From the NCBI GenBank assembly GCA_002280515.1, contig NCEA01000004.1, positions 21,539-85,538 of the forward strand: a stretch of 64,000 nt of DNA, read 5' to 3'. A program made the position numbers and the translations under genes. Of the stretch, positions 16,687-26,117 are shown one piece after another. How positions within the stretch are numbered: the first letter of the stretch is position 1; every line of letters starts with the position of its first letter. Source of the stretch: Rhodobacterales bacterium 32-67-9 (GTDB taxonomy: Bacteria; Pseudomonadota; Alphaproteobacteria; Rhodobacterales; Rhodobacteraceae). The notes under the pieces are model-generated. The model ran no database searches. It had not been told where the DNA came from and saw nothing but the letters and a program-made list of their open reading frames with translations.

Positions 16687-17832
16687 ATGACTCCGCTCGC
16701 CGGGCTGAAGGTCGTCGAACTGGCGCGGATTCTGGCTGGCCCCTGGGCCGGCCAAACCCTTGCCGACCTCGGGGCTGAGGTAATCAAGGTGGAAGCGCCC
16801 GAAGGCGATGACACCCGCCGCTGGGGGCCCCCGTTCATCGAGCGGCCCGGGCCGAATGGCGTCGACCGGTCGGCCGCTTATTTCCATGCGTGCAACCGGG
16901 GCAAGAAATCAGTGATCGCCGATTTCCGGACCGAGGATGGGCAGGCCGTGGTCCGCGACCTCGTCAAGGACGCCGATATCCTCATCGAGAATTTCAAGGT
17001 CGGGGGCCTCGCGAAATACGGGCTCGACTATCCGAGCCTTAGCAAGGTCAACCCGCGGCTCATCTATTGCTCGATCACCGGGTTCGGGCAGGACGGTCCC
17101 TATGCCCATAGGGCGGGCTACGACTACATCATCCAGGGCATGTCCGGGCTGATGAGCGTGACCGGCGAACCGGACGGCCAGCCGCAGAAGGTCGGCGTCG
17201 CGGTTACCGACATCTTCACTGGCGTCTACGCGGCGACCGCGATCCTCGCGGCCGTGCACCAGCGCGGCGTCACCGGCGAAGGGCAGCATATCGACATGGC
17301 GCTTTTCGACGTGGCGACGAGTGTCATGGCCAATCAGGCGATGAACTACCTCGCCTCGGGCACGGCGCCGATGCGGATGGGCAACGCGCATCCGAACATC
17401 GTGCCCTATTCGGTTTTCGATTGCGCCGACGGCTGGATCATCATCGCGACCGGGAACGACGGGCAATACCGGCGGCTCTGCAAGGTGCTGGGGCTGGAGG
17501 CTTTGGCCGAGGCGCCGGACTACCTGACCAATGCCGACCGCATCGCCAATCGCGCCGCGCTGACCGCGGCGATCACCGCGAAGACCGCCGGCTGGAAGAA
17601 GGCCGACCTGCTCGCGGCCTGCGAGGCCGAGGGCGTGCCGGCCGGCCCGATCAACGACATGGGCGAGGTCTTTGCCGACCCGCAGATCGTCGCGCGGGGC
17701 ATGCGGGTCGAGCTTGACGGCGTGCCGGGGGTGCGGTCGCCCTTCACCTTCTCGGGCGCCGATCTGGCTTTGACGCGACCGTCGCCCAAGCTTGGCGCGG
17801 ATGGTGCCAGCGGTGGAGCCGCTAAGGGTTGA
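16687..17832 (+). CDS. CaiB/BaiF family III CoA-transferase
   Basis: 381 aa. Starts with the family hallmark PLAGLKVVELARILAGPWAG, and has the CoA-binding and catalytic regions including Asp175 in VAVTDIFTG, the position of the aspartate that carries the acyl-CoA intermediate in formyl-CoA transferase. It would shuttle CoA between carboxylic acids; the particular acids cannot be told. ATG 16687 lies 4 nt behind the DsbA-like gene stop; the longer open frame upstream lies within that gene and is a shadow. The 3' end faces lpxK across a palindrome (17840-17857). Confidence 0.93.
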   Translation: MTPLAGLKVVELARILAGPWAGQTLADLGAEVIKVEAPEGDDTRRWGPPFIERPGPNGVDRSAAYFHACNRGKKSVIADFRTEDGQAVVRDLVKDADILIENFKVGGLAKYGLDYPSLSKVNPRLIYCSITGFGQDGPYAHRAGYDYIIQGMSGLMSVTGEPDGQPQKVGVAVTDIFTGVYAATAILAAVHQRGVTGEGQHIDMALFDVATSVMANQAMNYLASGTAPMRMGNAHPNIVPYSVFDCADGWIIIATGNDGQYRRLCKVLGLEALAEAPDYLTNADRIANRAALTAAITAKTAGWKKADLLAACEAEGVPAGPINDMGEVFADPQIVARGMRVELDGVPGVRSPFTFSGADLALTRPSPKLGADGASGGAAKG

Positions 17833-17839
17833 CCGGCAC

Positions 17840-17857
17840 GGTGGGTTTCAACCCACC
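17840..17857. repeat. Palindrome between convergent genes
   Basis: GGTGGGTT (17840-17847), TC, AACCCACC (17850-17857): perfect 8-bp stem located in the 32-nt gap between the convergent CoA-transferase and lpxK genes. It may serve as a bidirectional terminator, though no T-run follows. It resembles REP-like GGTGGGTT palindromes. Confidence 0.6.
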
Positions 17858-17864
17858 CTGCGCC

Positions 17865-18863
17865 TCAGATGCCGAGGGTGCCGAGGGCCGCGTCAAGCGC
17901 GGACCAATCCTCAAGATCCAGCCGTACCGGCACACTGAGCACGTTCGGACGAAACTCCTGCGGAAGCCGCACGGCATCCTTTTCGGTCGTCACGAGCTGG
18001 GCGCCGAGGCTGGCCGCCTCGCTTTCCAGCCGGTGCAGGATCGCCGGTGTCAGCGGCTGGTGATCGTCAAGCGGCACGGCGCGCAGGATCTCGGCACCAA
18101 GATCGCGGAGGGTGACGAAGAACTTCTCCGGATGGCCGATACCGGCGAAGGCGAGAACCTTGAGGCCGGGCCAGTCCATGCCCGTCGGAAGCGGTGTGAG
18201 CGCGCCCTTTAGCCGGGGCAGCGTGACCGATGGCCCCCAGGACCGGGTGAATTCATCCTGCGCCTGGGCCAGGCCGACAGTGAGGAGGAAGTCGGCGCGG
18301 GCAAGGCCTGCCGCGACCGGTTCGCGCAAGGGGCCGGCGGGCAGGCAGCGGCCGTTGCCGAAGCCGCGCCCGGCATCGGCGACGACGATGGACAGATCCT
18401 TTTCCAGCGCCGGGTTCTGGAACCCGTCGTCGAGCAGGATCGCCTGCGCCCCTGCCGCCACGGCCGCTTGCGCCCCGGCGGCGCGGTCGCGGGCGATCCA
18501 TGTCGGTGTGAACCCGGCGAGCAGGAGCGGTTCGTCGCCGACTTCGTCCGCCTCGTGCACGCGTTCGTCGACGCGGGCGGGGCCGGTCAGGGTTCCGCCA
18601 TGGCCGCGGCTGACCACATGGGCGGTGATCCCGCGCGCGGCGAGGCGCTGCACGATGGCGATCACCGCCGGGGTCTTGCCGGTGCCGCCCGCTTCGAGAT
18701 TGCCGACGCAGATCACTGGAACGCCGACCCGCAATCCCGGCCCGGCGGCGACCCGCCGCGCCGTGGCGGCGGCGTAGAGCCAGCCGAGCGGGGCGAGCAG
18801 CCGGGCACGCCAAGCCGGCCGGTCGGGCTCCGTGTACCAGAAGTCCGGTGCGCGAAAAGCCAT
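17865..18863 (-). CDS. lpxK: Tetraacyldisaccharide 4'-kinase
   Basis: 332 aa. LpxK phosphorylates the 4' position of the lipid A disaccharide at the inner-membrane surface. The P-loop GGTGKTP (residues 59-65) inside [13 protein letters not shown] and the second conserved block [12 protein letters not shown] with Asp-Asp are diagnostic, and an N-terminal amphipathic helix precedes them. Its start overlaps the waaA stop (ATGA, 18861-18863), so the two are translationally coupled, matching their adjacent steps in Kdo-lipid A synthesis. Confidence 0.96.
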   Translation of the reverse strand: MAFRAPDFWYTEPDRPAWRARLLAPLGWLYAAATARRVAAGPGLRVGVPVICVGNLEAGGTGKTPAVIAIVQRLAARGITAHVVSRGHGGTLTGPARVDERVHEADEVGDEPLLLAGFTPTWIARDRAAGAQAAVAAGAQAILLDDGFQNPALEKDLSIVVADAGRGFGNGRCLPAGPLREPVAAGLARADFLLTVGLAQAQDEFTRSWGPSVTLPRLKGALTPLPTGMDWPGLKVLAFAGIGHPEKFFVTLRDLGAEILRAVPLDDHQPLTPAILHRLESEAASLGAQLVTTEKDAVRLPQEFRPNVLSVPVRLDLEDWSALDAALGTLGI

Positions 18864-20092
18864 CAGGCGGCCGCCTTGCCGGCCCCGGCGCGGAGCGTCG
18901 AGAGCACCACTTCGGCCACCCGTTCCGTCACCTCTGCGCCACCGGACGAGGCCGCCCAGGCATTGTGGGCAAGCGTCGCGGCCTTGTCGGGGGCGATGAG
19001 GTCGGCGACCGCGTCGGCGAGTGCGGCCGGCGTCGGCACGAGCCGTGCCGCGCGTGCCTCGGTCAGCCGCGCATAGGCGTCGGGATAGGGGCCAGGATGC
19101 GGCCCGTGCAGGATCGCCGAGCCGAGCGCCGCCGGTTCGAACGGGCTGCGCCCGCCGCCGCCGGGCGCCAGAGTGCCGCCCATGAACGTCACCGGAGAGA
19201 GGCGATACCAGAGCCCAAGCTCGCTCTCGCCGTCGGCGACGAAGACCTGAACCTCGGGCTCCGGCTCTTCGTCGCGGGCCCGCAGGGCCGCCGTCCAGCC
19301 GTCCCGCGTGATGCGCTCGGCGATGCCGGGCCCGCGGGACGGATCGGCGGGCACCAGGATCAGGAGCATCCGGTGCGCAAGCCGCATCGCATGGGCATGG
19401 GCGGCGAGCACTGCCTCCTCCTCGGCCTCCGGGCAGGCGACGGCAAGCCAGACCGGGCGGGTCTGCAACAACTCGGCCAGGGCCGCCCGCTCGGCTTCGT
19501 TGCCCGAAAGCGGTTCGGTCGTTTCCTCGATCCGGCCGGCCACGTCGACGTGCAGCAACCGGCCACCGATGGCGTGGAGCCGGGCCGCGGTATCGGGGTC
19601 CTGCGCGAGGATGCGGTCGAACCGGGCGAGGAGCGACCCGGCCATGCCGCGCCGCCAGCGCCAGTGCGCGGCGGCTCCCGGCGTCAGCCTGATATCCGCG
19701 AGGACGAGCGGAATCCGCCGCTCATGTACCTCGGCGATCAGCGCCGGCGGCAGGCTCGACCCGGCGAGTAGGAGGAGGTCGGGCCGCCAGTGGTCAAGGA
19801 AGGGCCGCAGGACTGGCAACCGGTCCGGCGGCAGGACATCCGTGAGCGTCCCTGCCGGAAACCCGCCGGCATTCGGAGCCTGGGTGTCTTCGGACGTGAT
19901 CAGGAACCGCAGGTCGGGCCGTTCCCGTACAAGCTGACGGGACAGTTGGGCGAGGCTGCGAAGCACGGCGCCCTGGCCGAGATGGAGCCAGACGAGTACG
20001 CCGTCGCCCCGGTCCGCACGGGGCGGCAACGGCCCGGGACCGCCCCGCGCGGCGGCCATGAGATAAAGCGCGAGGGCAAGCGACCGTCCCAT
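18863..20092 (-). CDS. waaA: 3-deoxy-D-manno-octulosonic acid (Kdo) transferase
   Basis: 409 aa. GT-B glycosyltransferase of the KdtA/WaaA family, attaching Kdo to lipid IVA at the cytoplasmic membrane face. Family features: N-terminal membrane-associated stretch ([12 protein letters not shown]), [17 protein letters not shown] in place of the usual IWIHAASVGE block, [27 protein letters not shown], and the C-terminal nucleotide-sugar region [26 protein letters not shown]. Several of these blocks depart from the textbook consensus (notably WLHLGQG for WIHAASVGE, lacking the catalytic Glu position), a variation seen also in Rhodobacterales. Encoded 12 nt behind the DUF4170 gene. Confidence 0.9.
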   Translation of the reverse strand: MGRSLALALYLMAAARGGPGPLPPRADRGDGVLVWLHLGQGAVLRSLAQLSRQLVRERPDLRFLITSEDTQAPNAGGFPAGTLTDVLPPDRLPVLRPFLDHWRPDLLLLAGSSLPPALIAEVHERRIPLVLADIRLTPGAAAHWRWRRGMAGSLLARFDRILAQDPDTAARLHAIGGRLLHVDVAGRIEETTEPLSGNEAERAALAELLQTRPVWLAVACPEAEEEAVLAAHAHAMRLAHRMLLILVPADPSRGPGIAERITRDGWTAALRARDEEPEPEVQVFVADGESELGLWYRLSPVTFMGGTLAPGGGGRSPFEPAALGSAILHGPHPGPYPDAYARLTEARAARLVPTPAALADAVADLIAPDKAATLAHNAWAASSGGAEVTERVAEVVLSTLRAGAGKAAA

Positions 20093-20104
20093 CGCCGCTT
20101 CAGC

Positions 20105-20350
20105 TCAGGACCCGAGTTCCTCGGTCGGGCCCGCTTCGGTATCCTCGTCCCTCAGCCGGTGGATATGGGCGATGAAGTAGCGGGTATGAGCGTCGTCGAC
20201 GGTGCGCTGGGCCTCGGACTTCCAGGCATCATAGGCGGATTCGTAATTGGGGAAGACACCGACGACATGGATCTTCTCGGGGTCCTTGAAGACGGTCCGG
20301 GTCGGATCTGTCAACTCTCCGCCGAAGACGAGGTGAAGGCGTTGGGTCAT
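20105..20350 (-). CDS. DUF4170 domain protein
   Basis: 81 aa, soluble. Matches the small DUF4170 family (RLHLVFGGELTDPTRTVFKD... VVGVFPNYESAYDAWKSEAQRTVDDAHTRYFIAHIHRL). Function unknown; in this order of bacteria the gene regularly precedes waaA and lpxK, and here it is 12 nt upstream of waaA on the same strand, so a role near lipid A/Kdo synthesis is conceivable. Its promoter must lie in the 170-nt gap shared with the divergent glycosyltransferase gene. Confidence 0.88.
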   Translation of the reverse strand: MTQRLHLVFGGELTDPTRTVFKDPEKIHVVGVFPNYESAYDAWKSEAQRTVDDAHTRYFIAHIHRLRDEDTEAGPTEELGS

Positions 20351-20448
20351 GGGGTACTCCGAGATGTGTCCGACGGTTCGGGTCCACCCTATGCGATGGG
20401 GCAGGGCGCCTCAAGGCGGCGCGGCCGGTTGGTGACCGCGAGGCACGA

Positions 20449-20462
20449 TTGATGCGCGTCAA
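20449..20462 (+). promoter_or_regulatory. FNR/CRP-family-type box upstream of the GT39-like gene
   Basis: TTGAT-GCGC-GTCAA: near-perfect dyad, one base from the FNR/FnrL consensus TTGATN4ATCAA. It ends 57 nt before the ATG of the glycosyltransferase gene and also lies in the region driving the divergent DUF4170-waaA-lpxK genes. Confidence 0.5.
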
Positions 20463-20519
20463 CGCGGCGATGGCGAAACCGTGCTTTTGTGTTCTCGTCG
20501 AAAGGAGGAAAGCAAGGTC

Positions 20520-22247
20520 ATGCCGAAATATGGGTCGAGCGGGCGATCGTGGTCTGTCTGGGTCGCGCTTGTCGCGGTTTCGGTGGCGTTCGTGCTGCGT
20601 CTTCACGATCTCGACCTGCGGACGATCAGCCATCCCGAGGTCTATGTGCCCGGCATTCCGCTGCCGACCGAAATTTCGGTGCCGCCGCCGCGCCTGACAC
20701 TCCGCGAGGCGATCACGATGCATTTCCATGACGAGCCGCATCCGATGGGCTGGTATCTTGCGATGTTCGGCTGGACCCAGATTGCCGGCGTTTCGGAATG
20801 GGCGCTGCGGTTCCCCAGCGCGGTCTTCGGCGCGGTCTCGGTCTGGGTTTCCTTCCTCGTCGGGCGGCGGGCATTCGGGCCGGCAGCCGGGGCGCTTGCC
20901 GCGGTGCTGCTGGCGCTCCACGGTTTCCACCTCTTCTGGAGCCAGGTGGCGCGGATGTATGCGGCGGGCGCCTTTTGGGGACTTGTCTCGGCCGCGCTCC
21001 TCCTCGCCTTTGTCTATGGCGAGCGGTGGCGAGGCTGGATCGGCGCTTTCTATGTGGCAAGCCTTGTCGCCGGGGCGCAGACGATCGAACTGATGTGGCC
21101 TGTCATCGGCATGCAGATCCTCTGGGCCGGGCTGGTCCTGCCGAGCGCGGTGCCGTTTCGCCCGGCAGCGCTCTGGCGTCTGCCGTTCGCGGGGGTGCAT
21201 CCGGCGATCCAGTTGCAGGCGGTGGCGTTGATGCTCTCGGCGCCCGAGCTTCTGCATTCGGCCTACCGGATGCGTCCGGGGGCGGTCGAGGAACAGGGGC
21301 TGACCTTCCTTGAAGAATATACGTCGTTCGGATTTCTCTTCGGACACGATGTCGCGGCCATCCCGACGCTCGCGATACCGGGCCCGGCGGCGGCGGTGCT
21401 TCTCGCGATTGCGGTCGGGACGCTGATCTTGGCGTTTCGGGTGCCGGCGGTGTGCCAGCGCCCGACGCCGGCGGCGGGCGATTTGCCCCGTTGGCTGCCG
21501 TTCGGCGCGGCTGCGAGCATGACCGTGCTGATGGTGTGGATGGCGCTCATCGCGCATCGCCGGACCGGAGCACTTCTGATCGTGAGTGCAGGGCCGGTTC
21601 TGGCCCTGGCGCTCCCCGTCGTGGTCCGCGCGGTGGAGGCGGGGCTGCGCCGTTGGTCAAGATTCGAACCGTGGCGGCGCCAAGTCGCCGGACCGCGCCT
21701 TCTGGTCTGGCTGGTGGCCGTTGTGGCGCCCGTGATCCTTTTCGTTCTCTCCGCCAAGGTGGCGATTCTGGCGAGCCGCGCCTTTCTGGTCTTCGTGCCG
21801 TTTCTCGTCATTCTCGCCGCGGGATCGGTAACGGGGATCGCCCGGGTCTGGCCGCGCCGGGCGGCGGCGGTCGCGCTGGTCGCGCTCTTCGCCGCAAGTG
21901 TGCCCTACTCGTTCGAAAAGCCCGGCAGTCCGCGCGACTACAAGGCGCTGGTCGCGGGGATGCGGCCCCAGTTGCGGGCCGATGACCTCATCTTCGTCCT
22001 CGACAAACGGTGGGAGGAGGCGCCGCTCTACTACTACCTGCCGGATGCCCGCTACATCCACATCGACTATCCCGCGGCCCTTCTGGCCGACCCCGGGGCG
22101 CGGGTCTGGCTGGTGACCTGGCCCTCGCCGTTTCGGCCGGTGATCGACGATGCCCGGAGGGAGGCGCTTGCCAGCTACGGAAAGGTCGGAGTGGTGACGG
22201 CACTGCGTGCCTCGGCCGAGCTGTTCCTGCCGCCGGCGGTGGAGTGA
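20520..22247 (+). CDS. Membrane glycosyltransferase, GT39/ArnT-like (GT-C fold)
   Basis: 575 aa with about ten hydrophobic segments and a soluble C-terminal domain (~residues 460-575). The N-terminal pattern (first helix, then a loop with HPEVYVPGI and DEPHPMGWYLAMF, then ALRFPSAVFGAVSVWVSFLVGRRAFG) matches GT-C polyprenyl-phosphate-sugar transferases, where acidic residues in the first periplasmic loop are catalytic. The acceptor may be a lipid, glycan or protein; not determinable. ATG 20520 has AAGGAGGAA (20502-20510) and AAGG (20514-20517) upstream. It lies opposite to and between cysQ-pmbA and the DUF4170-waaA-lpxK genes, converging with cysQ (16-nt gap). Confidence 0.8.
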   Translation: MPKYGSSGRSWSVWVALVAVSVAFVLRLHDLDLRTISHPEVYVPGIPLPTEISVPPPRLTLREAITMHFHDEPHPMGWYLAMFGWTQIAGVSEWALRFPSAVFGAVSVWVSFLVGRRAFGPAAGALAAVLLALHGFHLFWSQVARMYAAGAFWGLVSAALLLAFVYGERWRGWIGAFYVASLVAGAQTIELMWPVIGMQILWAGLVLPSAVPFRPAALWRLPFAGVHPAIQLQAVALMLSAPELLHSAYRMRPGAVEEQGLTFLEEYTSFGFLFGHDVAAIPTLAIPGPAAAVLLAIAVGTLILAFRVPAVCQRPTPAAGDLPRWLPFGAAASMTVLMVWMALIAHRRTGALLIVSAGPVLALALPVVVRAVEAGLRRWSRFEPWRRQVAGPRLLVWLVAVVAPVILFVLSAKVAILASRAFLVFVPFLVILAAGSVTGIARVWPRRAAAVALVALFAASVPYSFEKPGSPRDYKALVAGMRPQLRADDLIFVLDKRWEEAPLYYYLPDARYIHIDYPAALLADPGARVWLVTWPSPFRPVIDDARREALASYGKVGVVTALRASAELFLPPAVE

Positions 22248-22263
22248 GCGACGCGTCCGCCGG

Positions 22264-23046
22264 TCAGGCGCCGACGAGCGCGCCCTGAAGGTCGCGCCAG
22301 AGCGCCTCGGGCGCTGCGATGACGCCGGCGGCTTGCGGAACCGGCGTGTTGTAGGCGATGGCGCGGCCGGCGCGGTCGGTCACCCGCGCCCCTGCCTGCC
22401 GGGCGATGAGGTCGCCGGCGGCGATGTCCCATTCCCAGGTCGGGCGCAACGTCAGCATCGCGTCGAAGCGTCCCTCGGCGACAAGGCAGAGCCGCCAGGC
22501 GAGCGAGGCGCGGAATTCGCGCCGGAAAGGCGGTGGCGTGCCGTTCTTCCAATGCGCGGGCGCAAGGCTCGGTTTCGAGGTCAGGAGGGTCGCGCCGTCG
22601 GTTCGGGTGCGGGCCGAGGCGCGGATCGGTTGGCCGTTCAGCATCGCCACACCACCCTGCGTCGCGGCATAAAGCGCGTCCTTCATCGGCAGGTAGACGA
22701 CGGCAGCGGTGATCGCACCCTCCTCGGCCACGGCGAGCGAATGGGCAAAGCTCGTATCGCCGTCGATGAAGGCGCGGGTTCCGTCGATCGGATCGACGAT
22801 GAAGCTGCGCGACTGGCCGAGCCGGGCGGGGTCGTCCGGGGTTTCCTCCGACAGCCATCCGTAATCGGGCCGCGCGGAGCCAAGTTCCGCGTGCAGCATC
22901 GCGTTGACGGCAAGGTCGGCCTCGGTCACCGGGCCGGCGCCGCCGGGCTTGTCCCAGACCTCGGGCCGCTGGCGCCAGAACCGCCGGGCGATCTCTCCCG
23001 CCGCCTTGGCCGCCTCGGTCAGAAGCGCGAGGTCACGCGCCGGCAA
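22264..23046 (-). CDS. cysQ: Inositol monophosphatase-family phosphatase, CysQ-like 3'(2'),5'-bisphosphate nucleotidase
   Basis: About 260 aa. Mg/Li-sensitive phosphatase fold with WLSEE, the metal-binding DPIDGTRAF (residues ~85-93) and WEWDIAAGDLIARQAG near the C-terminus. The DPIDGT/GDLIA pair is typical of CysQ, which removes PAP formed in sulfate assimilation; an inositol-phosphatase role cannot be excluded. The start is uncertain: an ATG at 23082 lies 50 nt inside pmbA, whereas TTG at 23046 has GAAGG 8 nt upstream and gives the normal family length, so the TTG is preferred. Translationally overlaps pmbA by about 14 nt. Confidence 0.88.
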   Translation of the reverse strand: MPARDLALLTEAAKAAGEIARRFWRQRPEVWDKPGGAGPVTEADLAVNAMLHAELGSARPDYGWLSEETPDDPARLGQSRSFIVDPIDGTRAFIDGDTSFAHSLAVAEEGAITAAVVYLPMKDALYAATQGGVAMLNGQPIRASARTRTDGATLLTSKPSLAPAHWKNGTPPPFRREFRASLAWRLCLVAEGRFDAMLTLRPTWEWDIAAGDLIARQAGARVTDRAGRAIAYNTPVPQAAGVIAAPEALWRDLQGALVGA

Positions 23047-24379
23047 GGGTGAGGCCTTCGACCAGAAGCGAGGGCACGACATGGCTCAGATGCGCCCTTG
23101 CGTCGTTCGCGGGGGTGATCCGCAAAAGCATGTCGCGCAGGTTGCCGGCGATGGTGCATTCGTTGACCGGATAGGCGATCTGGCCGTTCTCGACCCAGAA
23201 GCCGGAGGCGCCGCGCGAATAGTCGCCCGTCGTTGAATTGATCGACGAGCCGATCATCGAGGTGATGACAAGGCCGGTTCCCATCTCCTCCAGCAATTGT
23301 TCGCGGCTATGGTCGCCCTGCGTCAGCGCGATGTTGGAAATGCTGGGTGCAGGGGGCGAGGAGGTGCCGCGCGTCGCCGAGGCGGTGGAGGTCAGCCCGA
23401 GCTTCCGGGCGGTGCCAAGGTCGAGCGTCCAGCCCAGCAGGATGCCATCGCGCACGACGTCGCGCGCCTCGGTCGCCAGCCCCTCGGCGTCGAAGGGGCG
23501 GGAGCCGGAGATGCGCGGGCGGTGCGGGTTCTCATAGATCGAAAGCCCCTTCGGCAGCACCTGTTCGCCCATCGCGTCGCGCAGCCAGGACGAACCGCGC
23601 ACGATGGCGCTGCCGTTGATCGCTGACAGGAGATGGCCGATGAGGCCGGCGGCAATGCGTTCGTCGAACAGGACCGGGTACGCGCCGGTCTTCGGCTTGC
23701 GCGCACCGGCACGTTCGACGGCGCGGGTGCCGGCGAGGCGACCGATCTCTTCGGCCGAGGGCAGGTCGTGCTGGTAGGTCCGGCTTTCGGCGGCCCAGTC
23801 GCGCTCCATCTTCAGCCCGTCGCCGGAAATCGCCACGGCGGAGGTGGAGCGCGAGGTGCGTCCGTAGCCGCCGGCGAAGCCGTTGGTTGCCGCCAGAAAT
23901 ATCCTGCGGCGAGCGTAGCTCGCCGATGCCGACTGGCACTGGCTTACGCCCCTGACGGCAAGCGCCGCCGCCTCGGCCCGGCGGGCATCGTCTTCGAGCG
24001 CTGCGGGCCCCGGTTCGGGCGCGCGGTCGACCAGATCGAGCGCGCCAAGATCCCAGGCGCTGGCAAGCTCGGCCCTGTCCGCAAGCCCGAGGGTCGGATC
24101 CTCGGGCGCCTCCCTTGCCATCGCCACGGCACGCTCTGCCATTTCCGCGATGGTGCGCGTCGACGCGTCGGAGGCCGAGACGCAGGCCTGACGCTTGCCG
24201 ACGAGAACCCGCAGGCCGATCTCGATCCCCTCGGAGCGCTCGGCCTGTTCCAGCGTTCCCGCGCGCACGTCGACGGACACGGATGTGCCATCGACCGCGA
24301 TCGCATCCGCGGCGCTGGCGCCGGCCGTCTTCGCGGCGGCAAGCAGCGCCTCGGTCAGTGGGGCGAGACGGTCGGGCAT
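23033..24379 (-). CDS. pmbA: TldD/PmbA family metallopeptidase regulator (PmbA/TldE)
   Basis: 448 aa. PmbA/TldE is the subunit that pairs with TldD to form a protease degrading small modified peptides and antitoxins. Seen: N-terminal domain with DVRAGTLEQAERSEGIEIGLRVLVGKRQA, central SASASYARRRIFLAATNGF, and C-terminal GTGLVITSMIGSSINSTTGDYSRGASGFWVENGQIAYPVNECTIAGNLRDML, diagnostic of PmbA. No HExxH-type zinc motif is visible, as expected for TldE rather than TldD. ATG 24379 has AGGA ~10 nt upstream; the frame extends to 24463 but those residues look non-coding. Overlaps cysQ. Confidence 0.93.
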   Translation of the reverse strand: MPDRLAPLTEALLAAAKTAGASAADAIAVDGTSVSVDVRAGTLEQAERSEGIEIGLRVLVGKRQACVSASDASTRTIAEMAERAVAMAREAPEDPTLGLADRAELASAWDLGALDLVDRAPEPGPAALEDDARRAEAAALAVRGVSQCQSASASYARRRIFLAATNGFAGGYGRTSRSTSAVAISGDGLKMERDWAAESRTYQHDLPSAEEIGRLAGTRAVERAGARKPKTGAYPVLFDERIAAGLIGHLLSAINGSAIVRGSSWLRDAMGEQVLPKGLSIYENPHRPRISGSRPFDAEGLATEARDVVRDGILLGWTLDLGTARKLGLTSTASATRGTSSPPAPSISNIALTQGDHSREQLLEEMGTGLVITSMIGSSINSTTGDYSRGASGFWVENGQIAYPVNECTIAGNLRDMLLRITPANDARAHLSHVVPSLLVEGLTLAGA

Positions 24380-24445
24380 GGGAGCGGTCCTGCTAGGGTT
24401 GCGGTCGACTAGCACGTAGTCCGGCAACGGGCAGGGCGCAAGGGT

Positions 24446-24473
24446 GGCAAGGCGGGGGACCACCCGCCTTGCC
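24446..24473 (-). terminator. Strong hairpin behind the DUF2125 gene
   Basis: GGCAAGGCGGG (24446-24456) and CCCGCCTTGCC (24463-24473): perfect 11-bp stem, 6-nt loop, 15 nt beyond the DUF2125 stop. No U-run follows, so it may be a partial terminator or an mRNA stabiliser before pmbA. Confidence 0.55.
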
Positions 24474-24487
24474 GGTGTCGTTCCGGC

Positions 24488-25978
24488 CTACTGGATCTGC
24501 TGGCCGTTGGCGAAGACGCTGCCGCCTTCCTTGAACTCGATCTTCGAGGTCAGCGTATCCTCGCCGGTGGGCACCGCGAAGAGGCCCATCATCATCCGGG
24601 CGCCCATCGCCTGATCCTCGGGCACGAACCCCATCGCGACAAGCTTGTCGATCAGGCCGTTGCCGCCGATGAGCTGGAGGTCGACCGAGCCGACGGGAAT
24701 CGGCATTCCGGCCGAGTTGTCGAAGGTCATCGCGCCGTTGCCCGTCAGTTCGGCGCCGACGGCCGCGACCTTGAGTTCGTTGATGTCGAGCGTCTCGACC
24801 TCACCCGGCGGGGCGTTGACAATGGTTTCCGCCTCTTTCGGGTCGAAGATGTTCACCAGCATCTTCGCCGCGCCCTTGATGTCGAGGATCAGTGTCGCCG
24901 GATCGCGCGGAAGCTGGCTTGCCGGGTCGAACATCGACCAGAGTCCATCGGACACCTCAAGATCGACGAGTTTGACCAGTAGCCCGAAGGGCTGCGCTGT
25001 ATCCCCCTTGGCGACCGGCAGGGTCAGGTCGAACGCCGATTGCGCCAGCGAAAGGTCGATCGGCACCGGGAAGGCCGACATCTGCATCGACACATTGGAA
25101 TCGCGCCCCTCGCCGCCATAGGCCAGACCGTCCTTCGACATCTTGAAGTGCAGCGAGCCGCCGCCACCCGTCGACTGGACGTTCACCGTTTCCTCGCCGT
25201 CCTTGAAGTCCATGACATATCCGCCGCCGGTATAGCCGAACGTCCCGTCCATCGAGAGCCCGGCCTGAAGGGCGGCATTCATGTCGGCCATGTCGATCCC
25301 GTCCGGAATCGCGGCCGAGGATGTCCCCGCAAGCCCGGTGAGCGTGCCCGAGGCCGAGAAGTCGCCCTTGCCCTCCGGGTCCTGTGCCGCGATCTTGAAA
25401 TCGACTTTCTCGGCCTTCATGTCCGAGGTAAGCGCCCGTCCACCGTCGCTGATCATGCGGTAGCTGCCGGAATTGCCGGTCAGGGTCGCATTGAGGGTCA
25501 GCGGTACCTCGGCCCCGTCCACCGTCATCCCGTCGATGACGATGGCCATTTCCGGCGCGGTGAAATCGTAGGTCGTGTCCCCGGCAATGCCGGAGACAAT
25601 CACCGACAGCCCGCTCTGGGTGATCTTTACCCCCATGTCGACGGGTTCACCGGTTTCCGGCTTGGTCAGGACCATCACCGGGATTTCGTCGGACATGGTT
25701 ACTTCGACCCGGCCGTCGCCAAGCTCCTTCAGCCGGATTTCCGCGATGGTCGCCGAAAGGCCGCCTTCTGGCGTCTGCGTCGCGAAGACGGCGTCGGTGA
25801 CGACCAGCGTGTCGCCCTCCATGCCCTTCGAGCCCGCGGTGACCGACTGACCGAGATCGGCGTAGTAGTCCGCCATGCCCTGCCAGACCTCCTCGGCCGT
25901 CACATCGGCACGCAGCGCCGCGGAGCCGAGCAGGAAGGCGGATAGCGTGACCGCGCCAAGACCTGTCCATTGTTTCAT
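24488..25978 (-). CDS. DUF2125 domain protein, exported
   Basis: 496 aa. Signal peptide at residues 1-23 (hydrophobic LGAVTLSAFLLGSAALRA then D), so periplasmic or outer-membrane associated. The rest is beta-rich and repetitive, with many alternating Gly/Asp/Thr stretches, matching DUF2125, a family of alphaproteobacterial exported proteins related in build to AsmA/VacJ-like lipid-handling proteins; no function is established. ATG 25978 starts the signal peptide; upstream in-frame residues to 26041 are not signal-like. Upstream of pmbA on the same strand but separated by a strong hairpin. Confidence 0.85.
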   Translation of the reverse strand: MKQWTGLGAVTLSAFLLGSAALRADVTAEEVWQGMADYYADLGQSVTAGSKGMEGDTLVVTDAVFATQTPEGGLSATIAEIRLKELGDGRVEVTMSDEIPVMVLTKPETGEPVDMGVKITQSGLSVIVSGIAGDTTYDFTAPEMAIVIDGMTVDGAEVPLTLNATLTGNSGSYRMISDGGRALTSDMKAEKVDFKIAAQDPEGKGDFSASGTLTGLAGTSSAAIPDGIDMADMNAALQAGLSMDGTFGYTGGGYVMDFKDGEETVNVQSTGGGGSLHFKMSKDGLAYGGEGRDSNVSMQMSAFPVPIDLSLAQSAFDLTLPVAKGDTAQPFGLLVKLVDLEVSDGLWSMFDPASQLPRDPATLILDIKGAAKMLVNIFDPKEAETIVNAPPGEVETLDINELKVAAVGAELTGNGAMTFDNSAGMPIPVGSVDLQLIGGNGLIDKLVAMGFVPEDQAMGARMMMGLFAVPTGEDTLTSKIEFKEGGSVFANGQQIQ

Positions 25979-26117
25979 AATCAAGCCTGCCTTGTGTTCA
26001 AATGCGTGCCACAGCATCCGCTCACCGCAGGGGGCGGTCAAGGGTCACCGGGGGATGGAATTCCTCCATCCGATGCTGTTACAGGGGAACAATCGGGCGA
26101 TTTGAAGGCGGTGGCGC

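Noticed and set aside
20229-21557. 442-codon minus-strand ORF opposite the GT39-like gene
   Set aside because: Arg/His/Asp/Gly-rich shadow; the + strand product has clean transmembrane helices.
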